From: Aerobium sp039839275
Lineage (GTDB): Bacteria > Pseudomonadota > Alphaproteobacteria > Rhizobiales > Rhizobiaceae
Assembly (NCBI RefSeq): GCF_039839275.1
Contig: NZ_JBDOQP010000003.1
Coordinates: 310,001 to 374,000 of the forward strand
DNA: 64,000 nt
Direction: 5' to 3'
The notes under the pieces were generated by a model that was given only the letters and a program-made list of their open reading frames with translations, made no database searches and had not been told where the DNA came from. Shown here one piece after another: positions 30,049 through 39,229 of the stretch. A program made the position numbers and the translations under genes. Each line of letters starts with the position of its first letter. Positions within the stretch are counted from its first letter, which is position 1.

Positions 30049-31083
30049 CTACTCCCGATTGGTCGAGGTCTGGAAATCCGAGCGGGTTACGGTGGCAACT
30101 TGCGTGATCGCGAGGCTGGCAGATCGGATAGTCATCATTCCGTCGACCGGGTCCTGATCGAGCAAGATATCATCTGCTTTGGCCATGTCGCCGGTCAGTT
30201 TCACGATCAGCGTGTCGTTGCTGTCCGCGAATACAATTTCGAAGACGCCATCTTCCAACTTGGTGATTGTCGCGTCGTTCAGCCCGTGCGTGCCGTCGGC
30301 GCTGCTGCGGAAGATTGCCAGCGGACCGTTGGTTTCCACGACGTCGTTGCCGTCCCCTTCCGCCAGCATGATGGTCGACAGACCGCCACTCCTGTTGTTC
30401 AAAGCAATTGTGTCGTCGCCCCGTCCACCTGTGACGTGGTAAATTCGCTCTGCATCGATGCTGATCTTATCGTCGCCATCACCGCCACTGATAAACAAGG
30501 CAGCGCCCTCGGAAACGACGTCAATCGTATCATCGCCGCGTCCTCCCCTGATGCTGGCTGCTGAATGCGCAACGAGGGACACGGTGTCGTCGCCGGCGCC
30601 ACCCTCGATAAATAGGGGGCCGCCTCCCCCCACGTCGGCGTTGACCACATCATCACCATCCCCAGCAAGAATGTAGCTGACCCCGGTTCCGGCGTGCCTA
30701 CCGATGGTGACATCGATGTTATCGTTGCCATCACCCGCGTTCATCCTCACCAGATGCGCGTCGACAGCGATTGTATCGTTCCCGTTTCCGGAGTGAACGC
30801 GCACCTCCCGCGCATTGATGTCGATGACATCGTCGCCGTCGCCAGTTCCGACACTCGCCGTTGCCTGCGGCGCGTCGATCGAGACGCTGGCATTGCCTTT
30901 GGCGTCGAGGATGATCTGCATGATGGCGGACACGGCATCCGCTGAGGAATGTCTTCCGCCGAGATCCAGCGTGGCGCTGCCGCCCCACCTGCCCTGAGGG
31001 GAATATTGCCATGCGTTCTGTACGAGACGCACGGACGTGTCCTGCGAAAGTCTGCCCTGGAAGACGGTCGTCACGCTCATCAT
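30049..31083 (-). CDS. RTX-repeat (calcium-binding beta-roll) protein
   Basis: A 344-residue protein whose middle (about residues 75-245) is built of RTX nonapeptide-like units: GTGDGDDVIDI, HSGNGNDTIAV, NAGDGNDNIDV, LAGDGDDVVNA, EGGAGDDTVSL, RGGRGDDTIDV, SGGDGDDKISI, TGGRGDDTIAL, AEGDGNDVVET. Such repeats form calcium-binding parallel beta-rolls. It has no N-terminal signal peptide and no cysteine, consistent with type I secretion, although no type I exporter genes lie nearby. Tandem ATGs (31083, 31080) have only a weak ribosome site. A CtrA-type box and a -10 element lie 75-107 bases upstream. Function unknown. Confidence 0.85.
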   Translation of the reverse strand: MMSVTTVFQGRLSQDTSVRLVQNAWQYSPQGRWGGSATLDLGGRHSSADAVSAIMQIILDAKGNASVSIDAPQATASVGTGDGDDVIDINAREVRVHSGNGNDTIAVDAHLVRMNAGDGNDNIDVTIGRHAGTGVSYILAGDGDDVVNADVGGGGPLFIEGGAGDDTVSLVAHSAASIRGGRGDDTIDVVSEGAALFISGGDGDDKISIDAERIYHVTGGRGDDTIALNNRSGGLSTIMLAEGDGNDVVETNGPLAIFRSSADGTHGLNDATITKLEDGVFEIVFADSNDTLIVKLTGDMAKADDILLDQDPVDGMMTIRSASLAITQVATVTRSDFQTSTNRE

Positions 31084-31157
31084 CTCTGGATGCCCGCATC
31101 CCTGGAGGACTGCCGGTCCCCGTGACTGTGCCAGTATCAGCGATATTGCTCGCGTAG

Positions 31158-31190
31158 ATTGTAGGCAACGCTGGTTAACGCCAAATTAAC
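31158..31190 (-). promoter_or_regulatory. CtrA-type box and -10 element upstream of the RTX gene
   Basis: TTAA-CGCCAAA-TTAAC at 31175-31190 is a perfect match to the CtrA full-site consensus TTAA-N7-TTAAC. It sits inside the larger inverted repeat GGTTAA-N7-TTAACC (31173-31191), so it reads as a perfect site on both strands. On the minus strand TACAAT (31158-31163) lies about 11 bases after the box, placing the box over the -35 region as in CtrA-activated promoters. The predicted transcript would have a leader of roughly 65-70 bases. The rest of the 266-base gap (31084-31349) shows nothing else I can name. Confidence 0.6.
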
Positions 31191-31349
31191 CGCGAGATCA
31201 TCACCGGAATGACCAGAAGATTCCGATGTCGCCAGCGTGCATCGATCAGCAACGGACAAGTCTTGGGTTCGAAACGTGCCGCAGCGTCCCGTGTTTTTCA
31301 TCGATGGCCGCGCGCAACGCAAGGTGGCGCGCGGTTTGTGGTGTGAAAG

Positions 31350-31730
31350 CTAGCCGCGGGCGTCGGCTTCCTGAGGGGATAACGTCTCGGCGCGCATCCA
31401 TTCTGCGAACTCGCCATCCTGGATGCCGTTCTCGGCGGTGCATCCGTTTGGTCCGCTTTCGACATATGACGAGCGGCCTTCGTAGCAGCCGGCAGAATAG
31501 TAGTCGGACACGCGCATCCAGCCGTTGAGCGACTCATGGATGACCACGGACTCGCCGGGAAAGAAGGTCCCGACGATGCCGCAATCAAGTGAAGGGCAGG
31601 TTCTGCGCAGCCCCTCGCCGACCTTTACCCACATGCGCAGGTCGGTCTGCGCGAATGTCATGGCGGATACCGTCAAGGCGGCACCGACCGTGACTGCGAA
31701 CATTGCGCTCTTCAGGTGCGGATGACCCAT
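31350..31730 (-). CDS. Exported SH3b-domain protein
   Basis: A 126-residue exported protein with a signal peptide (cleavage probably at FAQ, residue 28) and a bacterial SH3 domain. The SH3b core is MWVKVGEGLRRTCPSLDCG and IVGTFFPGESVVIHES, then NGWMRVSDYY. Four cysteines (in TCPSLDCG, AGCYEG, NGCTAE) could make two disulfides. SH3b proteins often bind peptidoglycan. The start at 31730 lacks a clear ribosome site; an internal ATG at 31703 with GAAGAG upstream is an alternative. It lies 12 bases after the 142-residue membrane-anchored protein, likely one transcript. Confidence 0.75.
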   Translation of the reverse strand: MGHPHLKSAMFAVTVGAALTVSAMTFAQTDLRMWVKVGEGLRRTCPSLDCGIVGTFFPGESVVIHESLNGWMRVSDYYSAGCYEGRSSYVESGPNGCTAENGIQDGEFAEWMRAETLSPQEADARG

Positions 31731-31742
31731 GTCCGTGTGTCC

Positions 31743-32171
31743 TCAACCATCCGTGAGCGGCACCGTGTCAACGGCTGTCCGCGGCGGCAGGCTTTCGAGC
31801 GCCACCAGTTCGTCGGCGCAAAGATCCGCCGCACCGGGCACGGCATCTTCAAGGCCGGCCAAGGTGGTCCATCCGCCATCCTCGATAAAATTGTCCTGCT
31901 GGTAGCTGGACGTCTCCTTCAGCTCCGCCAGGTTCGCGGCGGTCGCCGAGGCGGTGAACTTTTCCACGCACAGGCTGGAAGCGAGTTCGGCGCGGCCGTC
32001 GCGTGCGGCATCCTCGGCCATGCTGCGCGCCGATCCGCCGGTGACCCAGCCGCCCGCTGTGAAGCCTACGATCATCGTCACAACAACCGCTCCCGCCGTC
32101 GTCCAGAACCACATCGTCTTGGACGGCTTGAATTCCGACCAGCGATCCGCAAATTTTCTGTCCTGAGCCAT
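31743..32171 (-). CDS. Conserved single-TM protein of unknown function
   Basis: A 142-residue protein with a short charged N-terminus (MAQDRKFADRWSEFKPSK), one transmembrane helix at about residues 19-42 and a periplasmic tail rich in Ala and Glu. It resembles small membrane-anchored proteins common in Hyphomicrobiales, with no named domain recognised. It is first of a two-gene unit with the SH3b gene and is divergent from the MFS gene (182 bases between starts). Confidence 0.65.
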   Translation of the reverse strand: MAQDRKFADRWSEFKPSKTMWFWTTAGAVVVTMIVGFTAGGWVTGGSARSMAEDAARDGRAELASSLCVEKFTASATAANLAELKETSSYQQDNFIEDGGWTTLAGLEDAVPGAADLCADELVALESLPPRTAVDTVPLTDG

Positions 32172-32353
32172 GGGCTGACACTCCTCTTTTTGCTCTCGTT
32201 CGGTTTCAGTCGTTTACATTTCGAGAGTAACACGGAAGGGGTCATTCGCCTAATTTGGGGGCCGATTGGACCATCATTGCCGGGCATCTGTCCGTGACAA
32301 TGGCGTGAGGGCCAGCCTATACAGGACGTCCACGTTCCGTCCGCTTCGGTCTT

Positions 32354-33610
32354 ATGCACAGCCTGCGACCCCTCATCCCCATTCTCACGGCGGCCGGCAT
32401 CCTGCTCGGCGGCAACGGGCTGCAAGGCACGCTGATCGCGCTGCGCGGCGCGCAGGAGGGATTTTCGCCCGCGAGCATCGGCTTCATGGGCACGGCCTAT
32501 TTCGCCGGCTTCCTCATCGGCTGCCTCATCATCGTGCGCATGATGCGCGCCGTCGGCCATATCAGAGCGTTCTCCGCACTGGCCGCGATCGCCGCATGCG
32601 CGACGCTGGTGATGGCGACCGTGATCGACGTGTCGATATGGACGCTGGCCCGCTTCGCGTCGGGCATCTGCTTTGCCGGCCTGTTCACGATCATGGAGAG
32701 CTGGCTCAATTCGGGCGTTGCCAACGCCGACCGCGCCCGGGTGCTGGCGCTCTACCGTATCATCGACCTCGGCGCGGTGACCGGGTCGCAGTTCCTGATC
32801 CCGCTCATCGGTCCCGAAGGGTTTCCGATCTTCGCGGTGATGGCGATGATGATCACGCTTTCGCTGGTGCCTGTGTCGCTTGGCGACCGCTCGAACCCCG
32901 CAGCCCCCGACGACGTCAAGCTCAACCTCAGGCGCGCCTGGGAGATTTCGCCGATCGCCGCCATCGGCTGCATAGCCATCGGCGTCACCAACAGCGCGTT
33001 CCGCACGCTTTCGCCGGTCTATGCGCAGGACATCGGCATGTCGGTCGGCGACGTGGCGACATTCGTCAGCGTGTCGATCATCGGCGGCGCGCTGATCCAG
33101 TACCCGCTCGGCTACATTTCCGATCGCAGCGACAGGCGGACGGTCCTGCTCGTGACGACGAGCCTGGCGTTGGCGGCGGCCGTGGCGCTCGGCTTCATGG
33201 GCAGCAGCGACCGGCTGGTCAATTTCGCGCTCGTCTTCGTGTTCGGCGCCTTCGCCATGCCGCTGTTCTCGCTTTCGGCCGCGCATGCCAACGACCGCGC
33301 GGCCAAGAACGAATATGTCATGATCAACGCGGCGCTGATGCTGTTCTATTCGTTCGGCGCGATCGGAGGACCGTTTGCGGCCGCGACCGTGATGGAGTGG
33401 TTCGGCCCGCATGCGCTGTTCTTCTTCAGCGCACTCATCTACATCATCTTCATCGCATTGATCCTCTATCGCATGCTGGCGCGAGCTCCGGCCCCCAGCG
33501 ACGAGCGCGGCCGGTTCACCGCCCTGTTGCGCACATCGACGATCTTCGCGCGGCTGGCGCAGCGTCCCGCCGGCATCGGACGCAAGGACAAAAGGAGTGG
33601 GCAACAGTGA
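32354..33610 (+). CDS. MFS transporter
   Basis: A 418-residue major facilitator with 12 likely helices. Motif-A-like GYISDRSDRRTVLL lies between TM8 and TM9, and the sequence AHANDRAAKNEYVMINAAL after TM10 is characteristic of the YcaD-type MFS group. Substrate unknown. No good ribosome site precedes ATG 32354. The C-terminal 35 residues are basic and cytoplasmic. Confidence 0.85.
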   Translation: MHSLRPLIPILTAAGILLGGNGLQGTLIALRGAQEGFSPASIGFMGTAYFAGFLIGCLIIVRMMRAVGHIRAFSALAAIAACATLVMATVIDVSIWTLARFASGICFAGLFTIMESWLNSGVANADRARVLALYRIIDLGAVTGSQFLIPLIGPEGFPIFAVMAMMITLSLVPVSLGDRSNPAAPDDVKLNLRRAWEISPIAAIGCIAIGVTNSAFRTLSPVYAQDIGMSVGDVATFVSVSIIGGALIQYPLGYISDRSDRRTVLLVTTSLALAAAVALGFMGSSDRLVNFALVFVFGAFAMPLFSLSAAHANDRAAKNEYVMINAALMLFYSFGAIGGPFAAATVMEWFGPHALFFFSALIYIIFIALILYRMLARAPAPSDERGRFTALLRTSTIFARLAQRPAGIGRKDKRSGQQ

Positions 33611-33684
33611 TCTGTGCGGTCAAAAGCTTGACGCGGGAGCTTTCGACTGGAATTGAGGTTCATTGCCCGGAAAAATCGAACTAG

Positions 33685-34839
33685 ATGCATCTGATAACGC
33701 AACAGGACGAACTCGAAGCCGCCATCGACACACTCGGCCGTTCCGACTTCGTGACCATCGATACCGAATTCATCCGCGAGACGACCTTCTGGCCGGAACT
33801 GTGCCTGATACAGCTCGCCAGCCCCGAGATCACCGCGCTGATCGACCCGCTCGCGCCCGGCATCGACCTTGCGCCGTTCTTCAAGCTGATGGCCGACGAA
33901 ACCACCATCAAGGTGTTTCACGCCGCCCGGCAAGACATCGAAATCATTTTCAATCGCGGCAACCTCATTCCCCACCCCGTGTTCGACACACAGGTGGCGG
34001 CAATGGTGTGTGGTTTCGGCGACAGCGTGTCCTACGACCAGCTCGTGCAGAAGGTGACGGGCACGCGCCTCGACAAGTCGTCCCGCTTCACCGACTGGCG
34101 GCATCGCCCGCTTTCGGAAAAGCAGCTTGAATACGCGCTTGCCGACGTCACCTACCTGATCGACGTCTATCTCCATCTGAGCGAGCAGCTCGAGCGCGAG
34201 GACCGCGCCCACTGGCTCAACGAGGAGATGGAAGTGCTGACGGCGCGCGAAACCTATGATCCTCATCCCGAGGATGCCTGGAAGCGCCTGAAACTCAGGG
34301 TCAAGAAGCCGGTCGAACTGGCCGTGGTGCAAACCGTGGCGGCGTGGCGCGAGCGTGAGGCGCGCGAGCGCAACGTGCCGCGCGGCCGCGTGCTCAAGGA
34401 CGATGCGATCTTCGAGATCGCCCAGCAGGCCCCGCGCACCACGGAGGCGCTCGGGAGGCTGCGCACCACCCCGAAAGGCTGGGAGCGGTCTTCGACGGCG
34501 ACGGCTCTGCTCAAGGTCGTCAACGGGGCGCTCGACATCCCGAAGGACGAATTGCCCAAGCTCCCCCGTCACGCGCAGCAACCGGAAGGCACGGGCGCGG
34601 CCGCTGAACTGCTCAAGGTGCTGCTGAAACTCGTTGCGGAGGAACGCGGCGTGGCGACAAAGGTGCTCGCATCGGGCGACGACATCGAGAAGATCGCCGC
34701 AAGGGGCGAAGACGCCGACGTGCCGGCCATGCAGGGCTGGCGCAGGGAGGTGTTCGGCGAGCGGGCGCTGTCGCTGGTGCGCGGCGAAATCGCGCTGAAA
34801 TTCGACAAGCGCAGGATAACCGTTTTCGACACGGTTTGA
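33685..34839 (+). CDS. rnd: Ribonuclease D
   Basis: A 384-residue RNase D, a 3'-5' exonuclease for tRNA and other structured RNA. The DEDDy motifs are visible: Asp26 and Glu28 in TIDTEF, VFHAARQDIEIIFN, and the last motif with Tyr/Asp in LEYALADVTYL. An HRDC domain follows (about residues 210-290; VVQTVAAWREREARERNVP). It lies 75 bases after the MFS gene and 19 bases before the SRPBCC gene; in rhizobia rnd is commonly near ppx/ppk. Confidence 0.95.
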   Translation: MHLITQQDELEAAIDTLGRSDFVTIDTEFIRETTFWPELCLIQLASPEITALIDPLAPGIDLAPFFKLMADETTIKVFHAARQDIEIIFNRGNLIPHPVFDTQVAAMVCGFGDSVSYDQLVQKVTGTRLDKSSRFTDWRHRPLSEKQLEYALADVTYLIDVYLHLSEQLEREDRAHWLNEEMEVLTARETYDPHPEDAWKRLKLRVKKPVELAVVQTVAAWREREARERNVPRGRVLKDDAIFEIAQQAPRTTEALGRLRTTPKGWERSSTATALLKVVNGALDIPKDELPKLPRHAQQPEGTGAAAELLKVLLKLVAEERGVATKVLASGDDIEKIAARGEDADVPAMQGWRREVFGERALSLVRGEIALKFDKRRITVFDTV

Positions 34840-34857
34840 GCGGCACGGAGGCACGCG

Positions 34858-35328
34858 GTGACGGAGAAAGGTCGCATCGACTCCCGGTCTCGCACGATCG
34901 GCGCACCAGCCGACAGGATCTACGACGCCTTCCTATCCGCCGATGCCTGGCTCGAATGGCTACCCCCCGCCGGCATGAGCGGGCTGATGCATGCGTTCGA
35001 CCCTCGGCCGGGCGGCAGCTACCGCATGGAGCTCCTATACCGCGACGACGATACCGGCACGGGCAAGTCGACGGATACGTCGGATATCGTCGATGGAACG
35101 TTCGTGGATTTCATGCCCGGCAGGCGCGTCGTTCAATCGGTGACGTTTGCGTCCGACGATCCGGCCTTCGCTGGCGAAATGAGAATGATTTGGAACCTGA
35201 CGCCGGTTGCCGGCGGTACGCATGTGACGATCACCTGCGAGAACGTGCCATCCGGCATCCTCCAGGCCGATCACCATGATGGCCTGGATTCGACATTGCG
35301 CAACCTCGAAGCGTTCGTGACCCGCTGA
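34858..35328 (+). CDS. SRPBCC/AHSA1-domain protein
   Basis: A 156-residue protein of the SRPBCC fold, AHSA1 branch. Typical features are APADRIYDAFLSADAWLEW at the N-terminus, DPRPGGSYRMELLY in the middle and VAGGTHVTITCENVPSG near the end. Ligand and role are unknown. It begins with GTG at 34858, preceded by CGGAGG. It lies 18 bases after rnd, so the two may be co-transcribed, and convergent with ppx (16 bases apart). Confidence 0.8.
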   Translation: MTEKGRIDSRSRTIGAPADRIYDAFLSADAWLEWLPPAGMSGLMHAFDPRPGGSYRMELLYRDDDTGTGKSTDTSDIVDGTFVDFMPGRRVVQSVTFASDDPAFAGEMRMIWNLTPVAGGTHVTITCENVPSGILQADHHDGLDSTLRNLEAFVTR

Positions 35329-35344
35329 GGCGGAAGGCTCAAAC

Positions 35345-36856
35345 TCAGTCGCCCGCGACGATCTGCATCGGTCGGCCGAGCACCTTGGCAAGCTGCGCCA
35401 TGCGTCCGTCAGGACGCTCGCCCAGAAGTCCGGCATGGCTGCGCGGCACGACGAGCTGAAGGGTATCGCCCTCCTGCCTCCATATAAGACGCGGCATCAG
35501 ACCTGGCATCGAGGCGGAGAACAGGTAGACCACGCGCAGCAAAGCGCCAAGAACGCGCGCGCGTTCGAGGTGGTGCGGGCCAGCCAGCGCCCGCATCACG
35601 GGGGAGACTGCATCCTCGTAGATGCCTTCGTGGCGGAACAGGATGGCGAGCCCGATGAAGGCCCGGCCGGGGTGATCAACCCCGATGAACGAGGCATGCG
35701 CGACGATGTTGAGCGACTGGGTGCCGCGATATTCGGGGTGGGCGCGCCAGCCGATGTCCGCAAGCAGGCATGCCGCCTGACGGTAGCGCGCATCCTCTTC
35801 GGTTTCCTGCAGGCCGAATGCCTCGAATGCCTCACCGGTCCACGCGGCAAGCTCCCTCGCATGCTTCACCGAGCGCGCGCGCAGCACCGCCAATTCCTCG
35901 GCAGCCGAGATCAGGGGATCAGCAGCGCGCTGTTCCTGGTCGAGCAGCGAATAGAGATAGCCCTCACGCACGCCGAGCGCGGAGACGACGATCCTCGACG
36001 GCTTCATCGACTGCACGATGGCCTGAAGCACGGCGGCGCCATAGGGCAGCAGGGCGCGGCGCGACTTCGAAATGCGCGCGATGCCCTTCATCTTGGTCAG
36101 TTCGCCACCGGCGACCTGCTGCAGGAAATCCGCCGAATCGTCGACCCCCAGCTCATAGTGGTGCATCACATTCAGCGGATAGTCGGTGGCGTTCATGTGC
36201 AGGCGTGCGAGGTTGCGCCAGGTGCCGCCGACGCAGTAGAAGGTGCGCCCCTCGCCCGCAGCCAACAGGCCGGCCCGTTTCAGCTCGCGCTGGGCAATCT
36301 TGTAGGCTTCGGCAGGCGACCCCTTCGCCATGTCCTGAAGCCGCAGGCCACCGAGCGGCAAGGTGATGCCGTCGCCGATGGTCTCTCCGGAAACATCGAC
36401 CAGTTCGAGGCTGCCGCCGCCGAGGTCACCGGCAATGCCGTCGGCACGGTGAAAGCCGGAGATGATTCCGAGCGCCGAATAGTAGGCCTCTTCGCGTCCC
36501 GACAACACGCGCACCGGGGCACCGAGAATCTCTTCGGCGCGATGGATGAAGTCCATGCCGTTTTCGGCCTCGCGCGCCGCCGCGGTGGCGATCACGTGGA
36601 AATCCTCGGCACCTGCCTGGTCGGAGAGCGCACGAAAGCGGCGGAACTCCTCGACGGCGCGGCGAACCGCCTCTTCATCGAGCCGCCCAGTGGAGACGAT
36701 TCCACGCCCAAGCCCGGCCAGCATCTTCTCGTTGAAGAGGACCGTTGGTGAACGGGCAATGCCCTCATAGACGACTAGTCGGATCGAGTTGGATCCGATG
36801 TCGATGATCGACAGTGGCCAGCGATCAGGCAGCCGGCCCTGAGATGTTTGAATCAT
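35345..36856 (-). CDS. ppx: Exopolyphosphatase (Ppx/GppA family)
   Basis: A 503-residue Ppx/GppA phosphatase that removes phosphate from polyphosphate or pppGpp. The actin-like fold motifs are IIDIGSNSIRLVVYEG near residues 18-33 and GIAGDLGGGSLELVDV. The C-terminal half is HD-domain-like (ACLLADIGWRAHPEYRG). ATG at 36856 overlaps the ppk stop in an ATGA arrangement, so the synthetic and degradative enzymes are translationally coupled. Confidence 0.93.
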   Translation of the reverse strand: MIQTSQGRLPDRWPLSIIDIGSNSIRLVVYEGIARSPTVLFNEKMLAGLGRGIVSTGRLDEEAVRRAVEEFRRFRALSDQAGAEDFHVIATAAAREAENGMDFIHRAEEILGAPVRVLSGREEAYYSALGIISGFHRADGIAGDLGGGSLELVDVSGETIGDGITLPLGGLRLQDMAKGSPAEAYKIAQRELKRAGLLAAGEGRTFYCVGGTWRNLARLHMNATDYPLNVMHHYELGVDDSADFLQQVAGGELTKMKGIARISKSRRALLPYGAAVLQAIVQSMKPSRIVVSALGVREGYLYSLLDQEQRAADPLISAAEELAVLRARSVKHARELAAWTGEAFEAFGLQETEEDARYRQAACLLADIGWRAHPEYRGTQSLNIVAHASFIGVDHPGRAFIGLAILFRHEGIYEDAVSPVMRALAGPHHLERARVLGALLRVVYLFSASMPGLMPRLIWRQEGDTLQLVVPRSHAGLLGERPDGRMAQLAKVLGRPMQIVAGD

Positions 36857-39066
36857 TCGCCCTGCGTTGTCGAGTTCGCCTTCTTGCGGCGCTTGTGCTG
36901 GGTTATGCGTTTCGGCGCATTGGATTTCAGGGCGTCGCCCCGACCGGACAGGCTGGGATTGGTCATGAAATATTCCTGCGCGTTGAACGGTTCCTCGCCT
37001 TCCTCCGGCTGCATGCGCCGCGAGGTACCGTCCGCCAATACTTCGAAACTCTGCTGGTTGTCCATGATGTTTCCCAGCATGATCTGGCCGAGCACCTGTT
37101 CATGCACAGTCGGATTGGTGATGGGAACCATGGTTTCGACGCGGCGGTCGAGGTTACGCGGCATCATGTCGGCCGAGCTGATGTAGACCACGGCTTCGTC
37201 GGATGGCAGGCCGTGACCGTTGCCGAAGCAGAAGATTCGGCTGTGCTCGAGGAAGCGGCCGATGATCGACTTGACGCGGATGTTTTCCGACAGGCCGGGC
37301 ACCTGCGGGCGCAGGCAGCAGATGCCGCGCACGACGAGGTCGATCTCCACCCCTGCCCGGCTGGCATCGTAAAGCGCGTCGATGACGATCGGATCGACGA
37401 GCGAATTCATCTTCATCCAGATTTGCGCCGGCTTTCCCAGATCGGCAAATGCCTTTTCGGCGGCGATGTGCTCCAGGATCCGATTGCGCAGCGTGAACGG
37501 CGAGATGGCGAGCCGCATTTCATGCGCGGGCTCGGCATAGCCGGTGATGAAGTTGAAAATCTGCGCCACGTCGCGCGCGATCTCGGGATCGGTGGTGAAA
37601 TAGGACAGGTCGGTATAGATGCGGGCGGTGATCGGGTGGTAGTTGCCGGTGCCCAGATGGACGTAGTTTCGCAGCCTGTTGTCCTCGCGACGCACGACGA
37701 GCGACATCTTCGAATGGGTCTTCAGCTCGATGAAGCCGAAGACGACCTGAACGCCCGCACGCTCCAGGTCGCGCGCCCAGCGGATGTTGGCTTCCTCGTC
37801 GAAACGGGCTTTCAGCTCGACGAGCGCGGTCACCGACTTGCCGGCCTCGGCGGCATCGATGAGCGCGCGCACGATCGGGCTGTCGTTGGAGGTGCGATAC
37901 AGGGTCTGCTTGATGGCGACGACTTCCGGGTCGGCCGCTGCCTGGCGCAGGAACTGCACCACCACGTCGAAGCTCTCGTAGGGATGGTGGACGACGATGT
38001 CCTTTTCGCGGATGCCGGCGAAGCAGTCTCCGCCATGGTCGCGGATGCGCTCGGGAAAGCGCGGATTGTAGGGGGTGAACTTGAGGTCGTCGCGCGGCAG
38101 CGAAACGATCTCGGAAATCTGGTTGATCGCAAGCGGCTTCTTCAGGATGGAGACACGCCCGCCCGCCACGCCCAGTTCGGTGGCGACGAAATCGCGCAGC
38201 GCCTCGGGCATCTCGTCGTCAAACTCGATACGGATCACCTGGCCCCGGCGGCGCCGCTTCAGCGCGCTCTCGAACAGGCGCACCAGGTCTTCGGCTTCTT
38301 CCTCGACCTCGATGTCGCTGTCCCGGATGATCCGGAACGTTCCGGACCCTTTGACCTCATAGCCGGGAAAGAGCTTGCCGATGAACAATGCCACCGCATC
38401 TTCCAGCGCCATGAAGCGCACGGTCGTCTTGCGATCCGGCAGGCGGACGAAGCGCCGCAAGGCAACAGGCAGGCGTAGCAGCGCGGTCATCTCCTCGCCG
38501 TCGCGCAGGTTGCGCAACTGCAGGCCCATCGAAAAGCCGAGATTGGGGATGAACGGAAACGGATGGGCGGGGTCGATCGACAGCGGGGTCAGCACCGGGA
38601 AGACCGATTCCATGAAGTGGTCTTCGAGCCAGCGCAACTCGTCGCGGTTGAGCGCATCGCCGCGCACGATCTCGATGCCCTGCTGGCGCATCAGTCCCGT
38701 CAGAGAGGAATAGCTCTGCTGCTGGTCCTCCTGCAGACTGGCGACTTCGAGCAACAGCAATTCGAGCTGCTGTTCCGGTGTGCGACCATCGGGGCTCTTG
38801 ATGGCGATGCCCTGGCGGACCTGGCCGGCTAGCCCGGCGACGCGCACCATGAAGAATTCGTCGAGATTGGCCGCCGAAATCGACAGGAAGCGCACGCGCT
38901 CGAGCAGCGGATGGCATGGGTTCTGCGATTCATCGAGCACCCGTCGATTGAACTGCAGCCATGAGAACTCACGGTTGACGAAACGGTCGGGATTGCCTTC
39001 CGGTGAAGCCGCCAGAGCCTTCATCTCTCCGGTGAATTCGCTTGTCGCCGGTCTCAACTCGTTCAT
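36853..39066 (-). CDS. ppk: Polyphosphate kinase 1
   Basis: A 737-residue PPK1 that makes polyphosphate from ATP. N-domain: FVNREFSWLQFNRRVLDES. The catalytic phospho-histidine is the first His in HLGTGNYH; a second conserved His lies in the C-terminal domain. VVAIKQTLYRTSNDSPIV and MMPRNLDRRVETMVPI are family blocks. The start at 39066 (MNELRP) is preferred to an ATG at 39099, which adds non-conserved residues. The C-terminal tail is basic and degenerate. Confidence 0.96.
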   Translation of the reverse strand: MNELRPATSEFTGEMKALAASPEGNPDRFVNREFSWLQFNRRVLDESQNPCHPLLERVRFLSISAANLDEFFMVRVAGLAGQVRQGIAIKSPDGRTPEQQLELLLLEVASLQEDQQQSYSSLTGLMRQQGIEIVRGDALNRDELRWLEDHFMESVFPVLTPLSIDPAHPFPFIPNLGFSMGLQLRNLRDGEEMTALLRLPVALRRFVRLPDRKTTVRFMALEDAVALFIGKLFPGYEVKGSGTFRIIRDSDIEVEEEAEDLVRLFESALKRRRRGQVIRIEFDDEMPEALRDFVATELGVAGGRVSILKKPLAINQISEIVSLPRDDLKFTPYNPRFPERIRDHGGDCFAGIREKDIVVHHPYESFDVVVQFLRQAAADPEVVAIKQTLYRTSNDSPIVRALIDAAEAGKSVTALVELKARFDEEANIRWARDLERAGVQVVFGFIELKTHSKMSLVVRREDNRLRNYVHLGTGNYHPITARIYTDLSYFTTDPEIARDVAQIFNFITGYAEPAHEMRLAISPFTLRNRILEHIAAEKAFADLGKPAQIWMKMNSLVDPIVIDALYDASRAGVEIDLVVRGICCLRPQVPGLSENIRVKSIIGRFLEHSRIFCFGNGHGLPSDEAVVYISSADMMPRNLDRRVETMVPITNPTVHEQVLGQIMLGNIMDNQQSFEVLADGTSRRMQPEEGEEPFNAQEYFMTNPSLSGRGDALKSNAPKRITQHKRRKKANSTTQGE

Positions 39067-39229
39067 CTTGTTCCACCCGATGCGTTGCGCCGACTGCATC
39101 AGCAGGCGCGGATTCCGTCAAGTGGTCTCCTGACAGGGTTTTGCGACAGTTTGATATCACCGTCTTGCAAAGCGCCGGTTTATGCTGCAAACGCACACGA
39201 TCCGCATCGACAGCATCTCGGAGCTTTCC

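Noticed and set aside
32078..33604. 508-codon open frame on the minus strand across the MFS gene
   Set aside because: Shadow frame, overloaded with His/Arg/Asp/Glu, antisense to a clear transporter.
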